Both the position numbers and the translations under genes were made by a program. Of a DNA stretch of 7,249 nt, positions 1 to 6,243 are shown in pieces. The stretch's first letter is position 1, and the number at the start of each line of letters is the position of its first letter. Below the pieces are notes generated by a model. The model had not been told where the DNA came from and made no database searches. It saw only the letters and a list, made by a program, of their open reading frames with translations. Source of the DNA: an uncultured Bacteroidales bacterium. GTDB taxonomy: Bacteria > Bacteroidota > Bacteroidia > Bacteroidales > UBA932. The stretch is from positions 1 to 7,249 of the forward strand of contig CALCHD010000178.1 of NCBI GenBank assembly GCA_937901105.1. The letters run 5' to 3'.

Positions 1-2
1 AT

Positions 3-185
3 ACTACCTCTACTGCATTGGTGTCTATTCCGGCTGAGAGCACAAACTATACAATTGCAAAAGATACACATACCTCCGACCATATTCTTGTAAAAGTAGA
101 TTCTGAGACTGCTTATATTGCCATCGACTTTGTAAAAACTTATTCTGACTTTGCTTATGAAATTTTTACAGCGCTTCAACCTTAA
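3..185 (+). CDS. C-terminal end of an unrecognised ORF (partial)
   Basis: The frame is open from the left edge and encodes about 60 residues, ending at a TAA at 183-185. The composition is Thr/Ser/Asp/Ile-rich with alternating hydrophobic residues (for example HILVKVDSETAYIAIDF), which looks like beta-rich protein rather than random translation. I do not recognise the family. It overlaps the start of the next gene by about 29 bases in another frame. Its codon use is more AT-rich than that of the LuxR-type gene downstream, so the true end of the original gene may lie near 150 if there is a junction there. The existence of coding sequence is moderately likely; function is unknown. Confidence 0.4.
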   Translation, partial: TTSTALVSIPAESTNYTIAKDTHTSDHILVKVDSETAYIAIDFVKTYSDFAYEIFTALQP

Positions 186-1821
186 AGGACTACTCCGGCA
201 ATACCGGGCCGAAGGTCTTTCCATGCGCAGACGACTGGCGACCTACCTCATGTCGGCCCTTATCATGATCTTGTCGCTTGTTCTCCTGTTGTTTAACTTC
301 TTCGGCATCATAAACCCCGCCGACCATCAGATCAAAGAAGTTGTGACCGCCCAGTCATCCAGCTATACCGGAAGCCTTGAGCGGGATTATGATAAAATTG
401 CCGCTTACACCATCTCTTTTGCCGAACAAATAGAAGAATCCCTTCAAAACCACCTGTCAGAAAACGGCATCGTTTTCAGTGATCTTGAAAACAATGCAAA
501 TGCCATCAATTCTTTGCAATGTGCGCTGTATAACACCGTATACCTGAATATGCAGGTAGCTCCGGCCAGCGGTGCATTCTATATTCTGAACACCACCGTA
601 AACAGTGCCTCCGAAACACCCCTTTTCAACGGAATCTATTTAAAATATGTGAATCTTTCCTCGGAAAATACTGTCAACAATGAATTCGCTTTATACCGCG
701 GCTCCTACACCACCGGAAAAGAAAACAACATAACCTTCCACAGTGGCTGGAATAACGAAAACCGAACGGATTTCTTCGAAGATTGCGAAACAGTATTTAG
801 CTCCGGTGTGCACTATGCCCTCAGCTCTGTGGTGGAAATCCCGGAAACCTGGGAAAACGCAAGATATATTTATGTGCCGCTGCGGGATCGGCAGGATAAG
901 ATCATCGGCGTTTGCGGTTTTGAGATCAACGACCTTCTGTTCCAACTGTCCCATAAAACAGAAGATCCCCGGTGGGGACAACTGGTCTGCGGACTCATTG
1001 ATCAGCATCAAGGCATCTATTGCGGACAGTTTAATTCCAATCGCTATCAAATCGATATGAACAACAACTTCCAGATCATCTCAAAAACGGACTATACACG
1101 GTTTGACTTTGGCACGGAAAGCTGCGTGGGTACTACCGGAGAAATCTTTTTAGGTAATGATACATTCACGGTTGCGGTGATGATGCCACAGGCTCAGTAC
1201 GATAAATTTATCCGGGTTGGACAGCTGCGCAATGCCATGATCTTTATGATACTGGGTGTCTTGACGCTGGTATCCTGCGTGATCATGAGCCATAGATATG
1301 TTTCGCCTATCGTGAAGCGGATCGAGCAGGTGAAAGCAAAGGAAATTGGCAGCGACCCCTCCAACATCCGGGAGATCGATGACCTGTTTGCCTTTTTGGC
1401 GGCACGGGATGTAGCCTATGAAACGCGGCTGGAAGAATTGGAGCAAGAGAAACAAACCGCCGAAGCCAACGCAGCCCAGACCCAGAAAGATTACCAAACG
1501 GCTCTGCGACAGTTGGATTTGGTGCAAGGAGAACTGGAGCAGCTTACCGCTGCCCAACACCGGGAGATTGTTTTAGAGGAATACGAATTCTTCCTCTGCA
1601 ATTTGGGTACATTAACCGCTACGGAATACAAAGTCTACGAACTGTACATAGCTGGTAAGAACGCGAAACAGATTGCGCAGCTCCTTGGGATTTCCGAAAA
1701 CACACTGAAATACCACAACAAAAACATATACGGCAAGCTCGGTGTTTCCTCCAGAAAACAACTTCTACGTTTTGCGGCATTAAAACAGCAGCAGGATAAG
1801 AAAGGGGATTCGAACACATGA
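157..1821 (+). CDS. Membrane sensor with extracytoplasmic Cache-like domain and C-terminal LuxR-type HTH
   Basis: This is a one-component membrane regulator of about 554 residues. Residues below are numbered from an in-frame TTG at 151; I prefer the ATG at 157. A basic N-terminus (RQYRAEGLSMRRRL) precedes TM1 at about 30-52. A long extracytoplasmic region follows at about 53-357, with a Cache/PAS-like tail (YIYVPLRDRQDKIIGVCGFEI). TM2 is at about 361-380, then a HAMP-like linker, a Glu/Gln-rich coiled coil at about 421-470, and a LuxR-family HTH at about 487-545 (LTATEYKVYELYIAGKNAKQ, then LLGISENTLKYHNKNIYGKL). Inference: it binds a small extracellular ligand and controls transcription directly. 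No kinase or receiver domain is visible. No clear Shine-Dalgarno precedes 157; the in-frame ATG at 223 has a GAAGG upstream and is an alternative, but would drop the basic juxtamembrane segment. It overlaps the next gene by four bases (ATGA). Family style is Clostridia. The ligand is unknown. Confidence 0.85.
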   Translation: MKFLQRFNLKGLLRQYRAEGLSMRRRLATYLMSALIMILSLVLLLFNFFGIINPADHQIKEVVTAQSSSYTGSLERDYDKIAAYTISFAEQIEESLQNHLSENGIVFSDLENNANAINSLQCALYNTVYLNMQVAPASGAFYILNTTVNSASETPLFNGIYLKYVNLSSENTVNNEFALYRGSYTTGKENNITFHSGWNNENRTDFFEDCETVFSSGVHYALSSVVEIPETWENARYIYVPLRDRQDKIIGVCGFEINDLLFQLSHKTEDPRWGQLVCGLIDQHQGIYCGQFNSNRYQIDMNNNFQIISKTDYTRFDFGTESCVGTTGEIFLGNDTFTVAVMMPQAQYDKFIRVGQLRNAMIFMILGVLTLVSCVIMSHRYVSPIVKRIEQVKAKEIGSDPSNIREIDDLFAFLAARDVAYETRLEELEQEKQTAEANAAQTQKDYQTALRQLDLVQGELEQLTAAQHREIVLEEYEFFLCNLGTLTATEYKVYELYIAGKNAKQIAQLLGISENTLKYHNKNIYGKLGVSSRKQLLRFAALKQQQDKKGDSNT

Positions 1822-2093
1822 CACTTGAAGCACGACTCAACAAAATAATTGATGAACAAAAGCTATCGAAGCGCGAATTTGCCAAGCGTGTCGGTATGTC
1901 GGAAAATTACCTTTATATCCTGACAAGCAATAGCCGCCCGGGCACCAAGCAGAACAAAACTATCTCCCCTATGCTTGCTAAGCTCATCGGTATGGAGTTT
2001 GGATATGTCGGGAACAATGGATTTAGGGACATACTGGAGGAACTCTTCAAGAGGAAATTCTTCAATCTGGGCAAGGAGGCTCTCTGTGTATAG
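1818..2093 (+). CDS. XRE-like helix-turn-helix protein, C-terminus replaced by foreign sequence
   Basis: The start codon overlaps the stop of the LuxR-type sensor (ATGA at 1818-1821), so the two are probably translationally coupled and may act together. Residues 1-63 form a Cro/C1-like HTH: residues 1-16 give helix 1, and SKREFAKRVGMSENYLYILT at about 17-36 is the HTH core. The segment ISPMLAKLIGMEFGY is typical of small Clostridial HTH proteins. From about residue 64 the frame is the reverse strand of the AsmA-like gene, so the last ~28 residues (VGNNGF onward) are not native. The native protein would continue past FGY with its own C-terminus, which is absent. DNA binding is inferred from the fold; no target is known. 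Confidence 0.7.
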   Translation: MTLEARLNKIIDEQKLSKREFAKRVGMSENYLYILTSNSRPGTKQNKTISPMLAKLIGMEFGYVGNNGFRDILEELFKRKFFNLGKEALCV

Positions 2094-3104
2094 GGAGTCG
2101 GCGCTGTAGGCAACCTTTCCGTTCAGGTGCAGAGGTATGCCTGCCATGGTAATCTTGAGGTCCTTGAAGGTTACTGCACTCTCCCTTCTTCCGCCCAGCT
2201 GAATGTCACCTGAAATGTCCATAGGGAGGTTCTCGGTAAGGGAGCTTCGGGATACCCTCACATTGGTGCGGGTTCTGGCCTCTACTGCAAGGAGTCCTTT
2301 TCCCTTGCTGACAATGTTGAGGGTGTCTACAGAAAAGCGCATGCTGGCACGCCCTTTCCCTGGCCCGGAAACGGTATCTGAAATAATCCCCTCAAAATAT
2401 TTCTGTGCGCCGCTCTGGCTCACTGCCATGTTCAGACGTGAAAAGTTTCCTTTCCTTACCCTTATCTTCTCAATTTCATCTGTAAAATTTCCCTCAAGGC
2501 TGATGGTATTCATACGCAGCGAGGCCATAAGGCCATCCTCCCTGCTGTCATATACAAATCGCCCTCCGCCTGTTATGGAGATGTTCCTTACATTGATATG
2601 CATAGGTGCTGTATCCGGAAGAGTGTCTGCTGCTACTGCCGCAGTTGTATCTGCACTCTCCACCATGATGTCCCAGTTGGCGCATCCGGTAGGGGATACA
2701 TAGGCATAGACATTTGGGCTGTCCATAATGATGCCCTTTATGTCAACCCTTCCCCGCAGCATCTTTAGAGGGTTCATAAGTATGGTAAACTTATTGAACA
2801 TTATCAGTGTATCTGCTTTAGGCGGAGTGCGTTTATATTCTGCAGAATCTTTCAGATGGGTTGCAGATACGATGCTGCCATTGGCCAGGTCCACTCCCAC
2901 ATTTGGGAAATGAGAGAACGCCGTAAACCCAATTTTCTCCACTTTCAGTTCTGCATTGAGCATCTGTGCCGAGTACTTGGTAACCATACGGGCCACATAT
3001 GCATCACTGATGAAAAACTCCAGCGCCAAAAGTGCCAAAATAACTATAGTAAATATGCCGGCAACTGCAATGCCCAGAAATTTGAGAATCTTTCCTGCTT
3101 TCAT
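1863..3104 (-). CDS. AsmA-family envelope protein, N-terminal part, truncated at the junction
   Basis: The ATG at 3104 opens a protein with a short basic N-terminus and one TM helix at about residues 10-32 (FLGIAVAGIFTIVILALLAL). The AsmA N-terminal pattern follows: AYVARMVTKYSAQMLNAELK, SHFPNVGVDL, then IKGIIMDSPNVYAYV (lipids-as-ligands repeat style) and repeated amphipathic beta strands. A low-complexity Ala/Thr/Asp stretch lies at about 150-165. AsmA-like proteins are inner-membrane-anchored periplasmic proteins thought to act in lipid transfer or outer-membrane homeostasis. Bacteroidetes members are usually around 800 residues or more; only about 373 native residues remain, to SKLHTD near 1986. 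The last ~40 residues of the frame (to the stop at 1863) are antisense of the HTH gene and not native. It is more GC-rich than the operon facing it across the divergent region. Confidence 0.8.
   Translation of the reverse strand: MKAGKILKFLGIAVAGIFTIVILALLALEFFISDAYVARMVTKYSAQMLNAELKVEKIGFTAFSHFPNVGVDLANGSIVSATHLKDSAEYKRTPPKADTLIMFNKFTILMNPLKMLRGRVDIKGIIMDSPNVYAYVSPTGCANWDIMVESADTTAAVAADTLPDTAPMHINVRNISITGGGRFVYDSREDGLMASLRMNTISLEGNFTDEIEKIRVRKGNFSRLNMAVSQSGAQKYFEGIISDTVSGPGKGRASMRFSVDTLNIVSKGKGLLAVEARTRTNVRVSRSSLTENLPMDISGDIQLGGRRESAVTFKDLKITMAGIPLHLNGKVAYSADSLYTESLLAQIEEFPLEEFLQYVPKSIVPDISKLHTDELSKHRGDSFVLLGARAAIACQDIKVIFRHTDTLGKFALR
1986..2006. other. Left chimeric junction between Firmicutes-like and Bacteroidetes-like blocks
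   Basis: The plus-strand HTH protein looks native up to its EFGY, ending at 2006. The minus-strand AsmA-like protein looks native down to its SKLHTD, ending at about 1986. The two plausible native limits overlap by about 20 bases, as expected if two genomes were joined at a short shared word during assembly or amplification. Gene order, strand, base composition and promoter style all change here. The exact breakpoint cannot be fixed by eye. Confidence 0.65.
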
Positions 3105-3126
3105 AATTCTAAATATGCGTACTGTA

Positions 3127-3134
3127 CAAAATTA
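3127..3134 (-). promoter_or_regulatory. Bacteroidetes-type -7 element for the AsmA-like gene
   Basis: On the minus strand the sequence reads TAATTTTG, an exact match to the Bacteroidetes -7 consensus TAnnTTTG. It lies 22 bases before the ATG at 3104, which gives a short leader of roughly 16 bases. An upstream -33 TTTG is not clear; a T-run (TTTTC) lies about 20 bases upstream. It is assigned by motif match only. Confidence 0.5.
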
Positions 3135-3297
3135 GTTAAAATGGTGGGTTGATGAAAACAATTGTTGTAAGTATTATAGCAGTTTTTGCAGCGTATGAAC
3201 CGAAACAGCGATAGCGGTATATATTGGTATACAGGTGGTTATCGGTTGTATTGGCGAGACAGAGGGGGATGCTGCATTTTTGGTGATTAGAATGTGG

Positions 3298-3305
3298 TAT
3301 ATTTG
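3298..3305 (+). promoter_or_regulatory. Bacteroidetes-type -7 element for the regulator-TonB-propeller operon
   Basis: TATATTTG matches the TAnnTTTG -7 consensus exactly and sits 22 bases before the ATG at 3328, the same geometry as the divergent AsmA promoter. A TTTG lies at 3279-3282, but the 15-base spacer is shorter than usual for a -33 box, so the promoter may be weak or need an activator. It would drive the whole plus-strand cluster, since no later gap exceeds about 30 bases. Confidence 0.55.
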
Positions 3306-3320
3306 ATTAGGAAATTTTAG

Positions 3321-3326
3321 AGAGGA
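3321..3326 (+). promoter_or_regulatory. Purine-rich ribosome binding site of the membrane HTH regulator
   Basis: AGAGGA lies two bases before the ATG at 3328. It is closer than an ideal Shine-Dalgarno, but Bacteroidetes depend little on strong Shine-Dalgarno pairing. Together with the promoter just upstream it supports this start codon. Confidence 0.35.
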
Positions 3327-3327
3327 C

Positions 3328-3942
3328 ATGGAGCAAATATATATTGATACACTAAAAGCTGTTATGGTTTATAAATATGAACTGGATGCAGCTGTGTTGG
3401 AACTGGAACGGGTCTCGCATAACAATACGATATTGTGTTGTGTGATTGCTGCTCTTATAGTTATGGCAGTTGTGGGTGCATACTATATAGGAAGGAGGCA
3501 TAACCGAAAACTGAATGCTGAAAAATTTGCAAATAAACTGTTGAGCCGTCAGGCCGAGAACCTGCCAAAATTTGCAAATGAAGTGAATAAGATATCGGGA
3601 AAAAGCATAAAACTGTCGGGAGTATTGTATGATGAGTTACAGGAAGCCATTACAAGGATGAAGAACAATAGCAAAAGTGGAATAGTGGAGGTTGTCAATG
3701 ATGCGGAATTTATGAAGATGTATCCTTTTATTAAGGGACTTGACTTTCTCACTCCACAGGAGAAATTGGTGCTGATACTTACAGAAGAGAACTATACTTT
3801 ATCAGAAGTGGCATTGTATACAGGTTCAACAGAAGCCTCAATAAGATCTATGAAATCCAGAATCAGAGGCAAACTGATGCAGTCAGAAAGCATTGGCGTT
3901 AACTATAATAAGTTGAAAATTTTTAAAAAGAATCAGATATGA
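3328..3942 (+). CDS. Membrane-anchored regulator with C-terminal sigma-70 region 4/LuxR-like HTH
   Basis: The protein has 204 residues. A short N-terminal helix (1-30) is followed by a single TM helix at about 34-54 (TILCCVIAALIVMAVVGAYY), a basic stop-transfer RRHNRK, a helical linker with QAENLPKFANEVNKISGKS at about 75-93, and an HTH at about 140-184. The HTH opens with LTPQEKLVLILTEENYTLSE and its recognition helix lies around TEASIRSMKSRIRGKL. The C-terminal half resembles that of Bacteroidetes regulators that normally carry TPR repeats before the TM; here the sensory part is almost absent. Inference: an inner-membrane transcription factor controlling this operon, perhaps sensing through a partner. 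The stop overlaps the next start (ATGA at 3939-3942), indicating translational coupling. Exact family and target are unknown. Confidence 0.75.
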   Translation: MEQIYIDTLKAVMVYKYELDAAVLELERVSHNNTILCCVIAALIVMAVVGAYYIGRRHNRKLNAEKFANKLLSRQAENLPKFANEVNKISGKSIKLSGVLYDELQEAITRMKNNSKSGIVEVVNDAEFMKMYPFIKGLDFLTPQEKLVLILTEENYTLSEVALYTGSTEASIRSMKSRIRGKLMQSESIGVNYNKLKIFKKNQI

Positions 3943-4688
3943 ATAAGATTGCTTTGTTTTTAGCTGCAATTTTAGCTGTGGGTTCGTGTGGTAAAGTCTT
4001 TGCTCAACAAAAGACTGTGTCAATGGAAATGGTAGATGAAAAGCCAAGGTTTCAGGATGGCGATGATAATGCTTTTATAAGTTGGGTTTATAAGGAACTG
4101 AAATATCCAGACCAGGCGATATCTGAAAAATTGGCTGGTAAAGTGACCATAAAGTTTGTGATTTCAAAAAATGGAGATGTACGGGATGTAAAGATATTGG
4201 ACGGGGTACATCCGGCACTTGATGCAGAGGCTATGAGAGTAATTTCTATGAGTCCTAAATGGTCTCCCGGAAAGGTAAAGGGGATGCCAGTAGATGTTGC
4301 ATACGTATTACCTGTAATATTCAACGACCAGAATAAATCAGTTACATCAGCTGATATGGACGTAATTCCCGCAATGTTTTATTCACCATATAAAAAAGCT
4401 GGTACAAATTATTCTTCATCGGTGGAGTTTACTAAATGGATATTTATGAATATTGAATATCCGAAGGAAGCTAAAGAAAAAAGTATCATGGGACAGGCAA
4501 TAGTAGCATTTGATATTTTGGAGTCTGGCGAGGTAGTAAACGTAAGAATAGTAAAGAGTGCGCATCCTTTGTTGGACGAGGAACTTGTAAGAGTGGTGAA
4601 AACATCTCCAAGATGGAAGGCTGCAACTCAAAATGGTCAGCCAGTAAGGACTACGTGCACATTGCCATTCAGATTTTTGCTCAGATAG
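3939..4688 (+). CDS. Secreted protein with two tandem TonB C-terminal domains
   Basis: The protein has 249 residues. A signal peptide covers about 1-22 (MNKIALFLAAILAV), with a possible signal peptidase I site at VFA|QQ; GSC at 15-17 could instead be a weak lipobox. Two TonB_C copies follow, at about 44-128 and 163-247. Each shows the family landmarks: YP at the start (LKYPDQA; IEYPKEA), GxVxxxFxIxxxGxVxxVxI, a HPxLDxE turn (HPALDAEA; HPLLDEEL), SPKW or SPRW, GxPV, and a final PxxF. The N-terminal TM anchor and Pro-rich spanner of a true TonB are missing, so it cannot work as a classical ExbBD-coupled energy transducer by itself. Inference: a periplasmic or envelope binding module for the propeller lipoproteins or another receptor. 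It is coupled to the regulator gene upstream by a four-base overlap. Confidence 0.8.
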   Translation: MNKIALFLAAILAVGSCGKVFAQQKTVSMEMVDEKPRFQDGDDNAFISWVYKELKYPDQAISEKLAGKVTIKFVISKNGDVRDVKILDGVHPALDAEAMRVISMSPKWSPGKVKGMPVDVAYVLPVIFNDQNKSVTSADMDVIPAMFYSPYKKAGTNYSSSVEFTKWIFMNIEYPKEAKEKSIMGQAIVAFDILESGEVVNVRIVKSAHPLLDEELVRVVKTSPRWKAATQNGQPVRTTCTLPFRFLLR

Positions 4689-4718
4689 GGGGTTCTTAAA
4701 TAAAAGAGATATAAGGTT

Positions 4719-5990
4719 ATGCGTGGATTAGCTCAATTACTGAAAATAATATTGACTATGCAAATATTCACAAGTGCGTGTACTGTACAGAATAGTGATG
4801 TGGCAGAGAGAGTCATCCGATTTGACAATTCAAAGGTGTATCCTTCATTAAATTTAAAGCTTTCAGACTTGGCGGATGTGTCATATGTGCCATTGGGAGG
4901 GGAGGAACAAATAAACTTCCTTACACCAACTTTTAGACTTGCACAGCAGTGCTATATAGATTCTAATTATATAGTTGTTCCGGACGCTACTCCGTATAGG
5001 GATATAGTTTCAAAATCTGATGATAATATATATTTCTTCAATCATTCGGGAGAATTTGTAAAAAGTTTTGGGATTGGACCTAAAAGAGCATGGGACGGAA
5101 ACTCATATAATCATGTGAAAGTGATTTCACCTGGGAAGATAGCGGTTTGCTTATCTATAGGAGAAGGCCCACTTGTTATATGTGATTATAATGGCAATCT
5201 GTTAAAAAGAGACACTCTTATAGATGGACATAATAAAATGTCTGTAATGAATGGAAAACTGGTTCTTTATGATGGATTGTATAAATTTTTAAATGGATTT
5301 GATTATTATAGGGGAAGAGCACTGGATGTGTATGATGTTGATACAGGTGTATTTATTGATTTTGAAGATTTGACTGATGTTGGGATGCCTGGAATAAAAC
5401 AATTTGATCCAATTAAAAAAGAGTGGTGGCTATATAGTACAGCTTCAAGGACTTATATATCCAATTGCAGGACAAATTTCGTATATGCTTTGGATACCAG
5501 CTTAAATATTGTTCCTGCATTTGAATATGTTCATCAAGGGAGTAAATTCCCTGATGAGTATCTTATAGTAGTACCGTTGATTGAAACTGATGAGTATATA
5601 TTGTTTTGTAATGCAATGGATTATGAATCTCAGGTGAAACAAAGGTATAAACATGGTAACTGGATATTTATAAAATCTGAACAGAAGATTTATCAGTTGT
5701 CTGACCTTGGATATCTGGTAGATGTGATGGATGATGGAAGGAGGCATTTAATGGAGGAGGCTTTTGGATCATTGGTGAATGATAAAGTGTTTTTTCATAC
5801 GTTTTGCAAGACTCAAAACAGCGATATTTTGGTTATACCGGTAGATGTTGAAATAGCCAAGAATTATATGGATAAGCTGCCGGATAATATAAGAGAGCAG
5901 ATTCAGAGTAAGCAGCTGGGAGATAATCCTCTTCTAGTGGTTATGAAATTTGGAAAATCAATAGGTGAAATTTATAAATTTAAAAATTAA
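4719..5990 (+). CDS. 6-bladed beta-propeller lipoprotein, copy 1 (full length)
   Basis: The protein has 423 residues. The hydrophobic N-terminus ends in IFTSAC (Cys21), a plausible though non-ideal Bacteroidetes lipobox, so it is probably an envelope lipoprotein. The body carries the hallmarks of the Bacteroidetes 6-bladed beta-propeller family: FDNSKVYPSLNLKLSDLADV and YVPLGG near the start, DDNIYFFNHSGEFVKSFG at about 104-121, and GPLVICDYNGNLL. Further blades follow through to a C-terminal NPLLVVMKF strand. No enzyme motif is visible; members are generally annotated by fold only. The start at 4719 is supported by an upstream ATAAGG. It lies 30 bases after the TonB_C gene with no promoter or terminator between, so it is probably co-transcribed. 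It is the paralogue of the gene starting at 6244. Confidence 0.8.
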   Translation: MRGLAQLLKIILTMQIFTSACTVQNSDVAERVIRFDNSKVYPSLNLKLSDLADVSYVPLGGEEQINFLTPTFRLAQQCYIDSNYIVVPDATPYRDIVSKSDDNIYFFNHSGEFVKSFGIGPKRAWDGNSYNHVKVISPGKIAVCLSIGEGPLVICDYNGNLLKRDTLIDGHNKMSVMNGKLVLYDGLYKFLNGFDYYRGRALDVYDVDTGVFIDFEDLTDVGMPGIKQFDPIKKEWWLYSTASRTYISNCRTNFVYALDTSLNIVPAFEYVHQGSKFPDEYLIVVPLIETDEYILFCNAMDYESQVKQRYKHGNWIFIKSEQKIYQLSDLGYLVDVMDDGRRHLMEEAFGSLVNDKVFFHTFCKTQNSDILVIPVDVEIAKNYMDKLPDNIREQIQSKQLGDNPLLVVMKFGKSIGEIYKFKN

Positions 5991-5995
5991 GGGAT

Positions 5996-6229
5996 ATGAA
6001 AAAAATGGTAATTTCAGTGTGTGTGCTATGTATAACTGCAGTTGCGGCTGTATTGTATGTTAGTGAGGCTAAGGCTAATAGTCCGTTGTGCTTCCCAAAA
6101 GGTTGTAAGTTTTCAGATAAAGTGTGCTATTATACTAGAGTGACTGAAGGCGGTGATGTTAAATGTTTATATGAAAGTATGGATTTTTCATATGTAGATG
6201 GAGATAACCCTCATGTTCCAGAAATTTAG
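5996..6229 (+). CDS. Small secreted Cys-containing peptide of the NVEALA type
   Basis: The precursor has 77 residues. A Lys-rich start and hydrophobic core at about 4-22 lead to SEAKA|N, an A-x-A signal peptidase I site at 25-27. This aligns with the VEALA|N signature that names the NVEALA family, although here the motif is degenerate. The mature peptide of about 50 residues has four cysteines (32, 37, 44, 57), an acidic C-terminus and aromatic residues around YVDGDN. NVEALA genes are commonly found next to 6-bladed propeller genes in Bacteroidales, and this one sits between two of them. It starts five bases after the propeller 1 stop with AGGG just upstream. Function is unestablished; a ligand, toxin-like or signal role is inference. 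Confidence 0.7.
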   Translation: MKKMVISVCVLCITAVAAVLYVSEAKANSPLCFPKGCKFSDKVCYYTRVTEGGDVKCLYESMDFSYVDGDNPHVPEI

Positions 6230-6232
6230 GAG
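6228..6232 (+). promoter_or_regulatory. Shine-Dalgarno of propeller copy 2
   Basis: AGGAG overlaps the stop codon of the NVEALA-like gene and lies 11 bases before the ATG at 6244. It ties translation of the second propeller to the end of the peptide gene. Confidence 0.35.
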
Positions 6233-6243
6233 TATCTTAAGAA

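Noticed and set aside
691..1050. Minus-strand ORF of 119 residues within the LuxR-type sensor
   Set aside because: It is antisense to a clearly coding domain and has no recognisable motif or ribosome binding site.
743..1060. Plus-strand ORF of 105 residues within the LuxR-type sensor
   Set aside because: It is an alternative frame of a well-supported gene with no family features.
1150..1560. Minus-strand ORF of 136 residues
   Set aside because: It lies opposite the TM2 and coiled-coil region; its His/Gln-rich translation reflects the antisense of Glu/Leu-rich codons.
2203..2703. Plus-strand ORF of 166 residues across the AsmA-like gene
   Set aside because: It is antisense to convincing AsmA beta repeats; Ser/Pro/Arg-rich composition and no domain.
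4088..4631. Minus-strand ORFs opposite the double TonB_C gene
   Set aside because: They are antisense shadows of conserved TonB_C codons.
3939..4688. Classical TonB energy transducer
   Set aside because: TonB_C domains are present, but the membrane anchor and Pro-rich spanner are missing and a signal peptide is present instead.
5502..5747. Minus-strand ORF of 81 residues opposite propeller 1
   Set aside because: It is the antisense of an AT-rich coding region and shows no motif.
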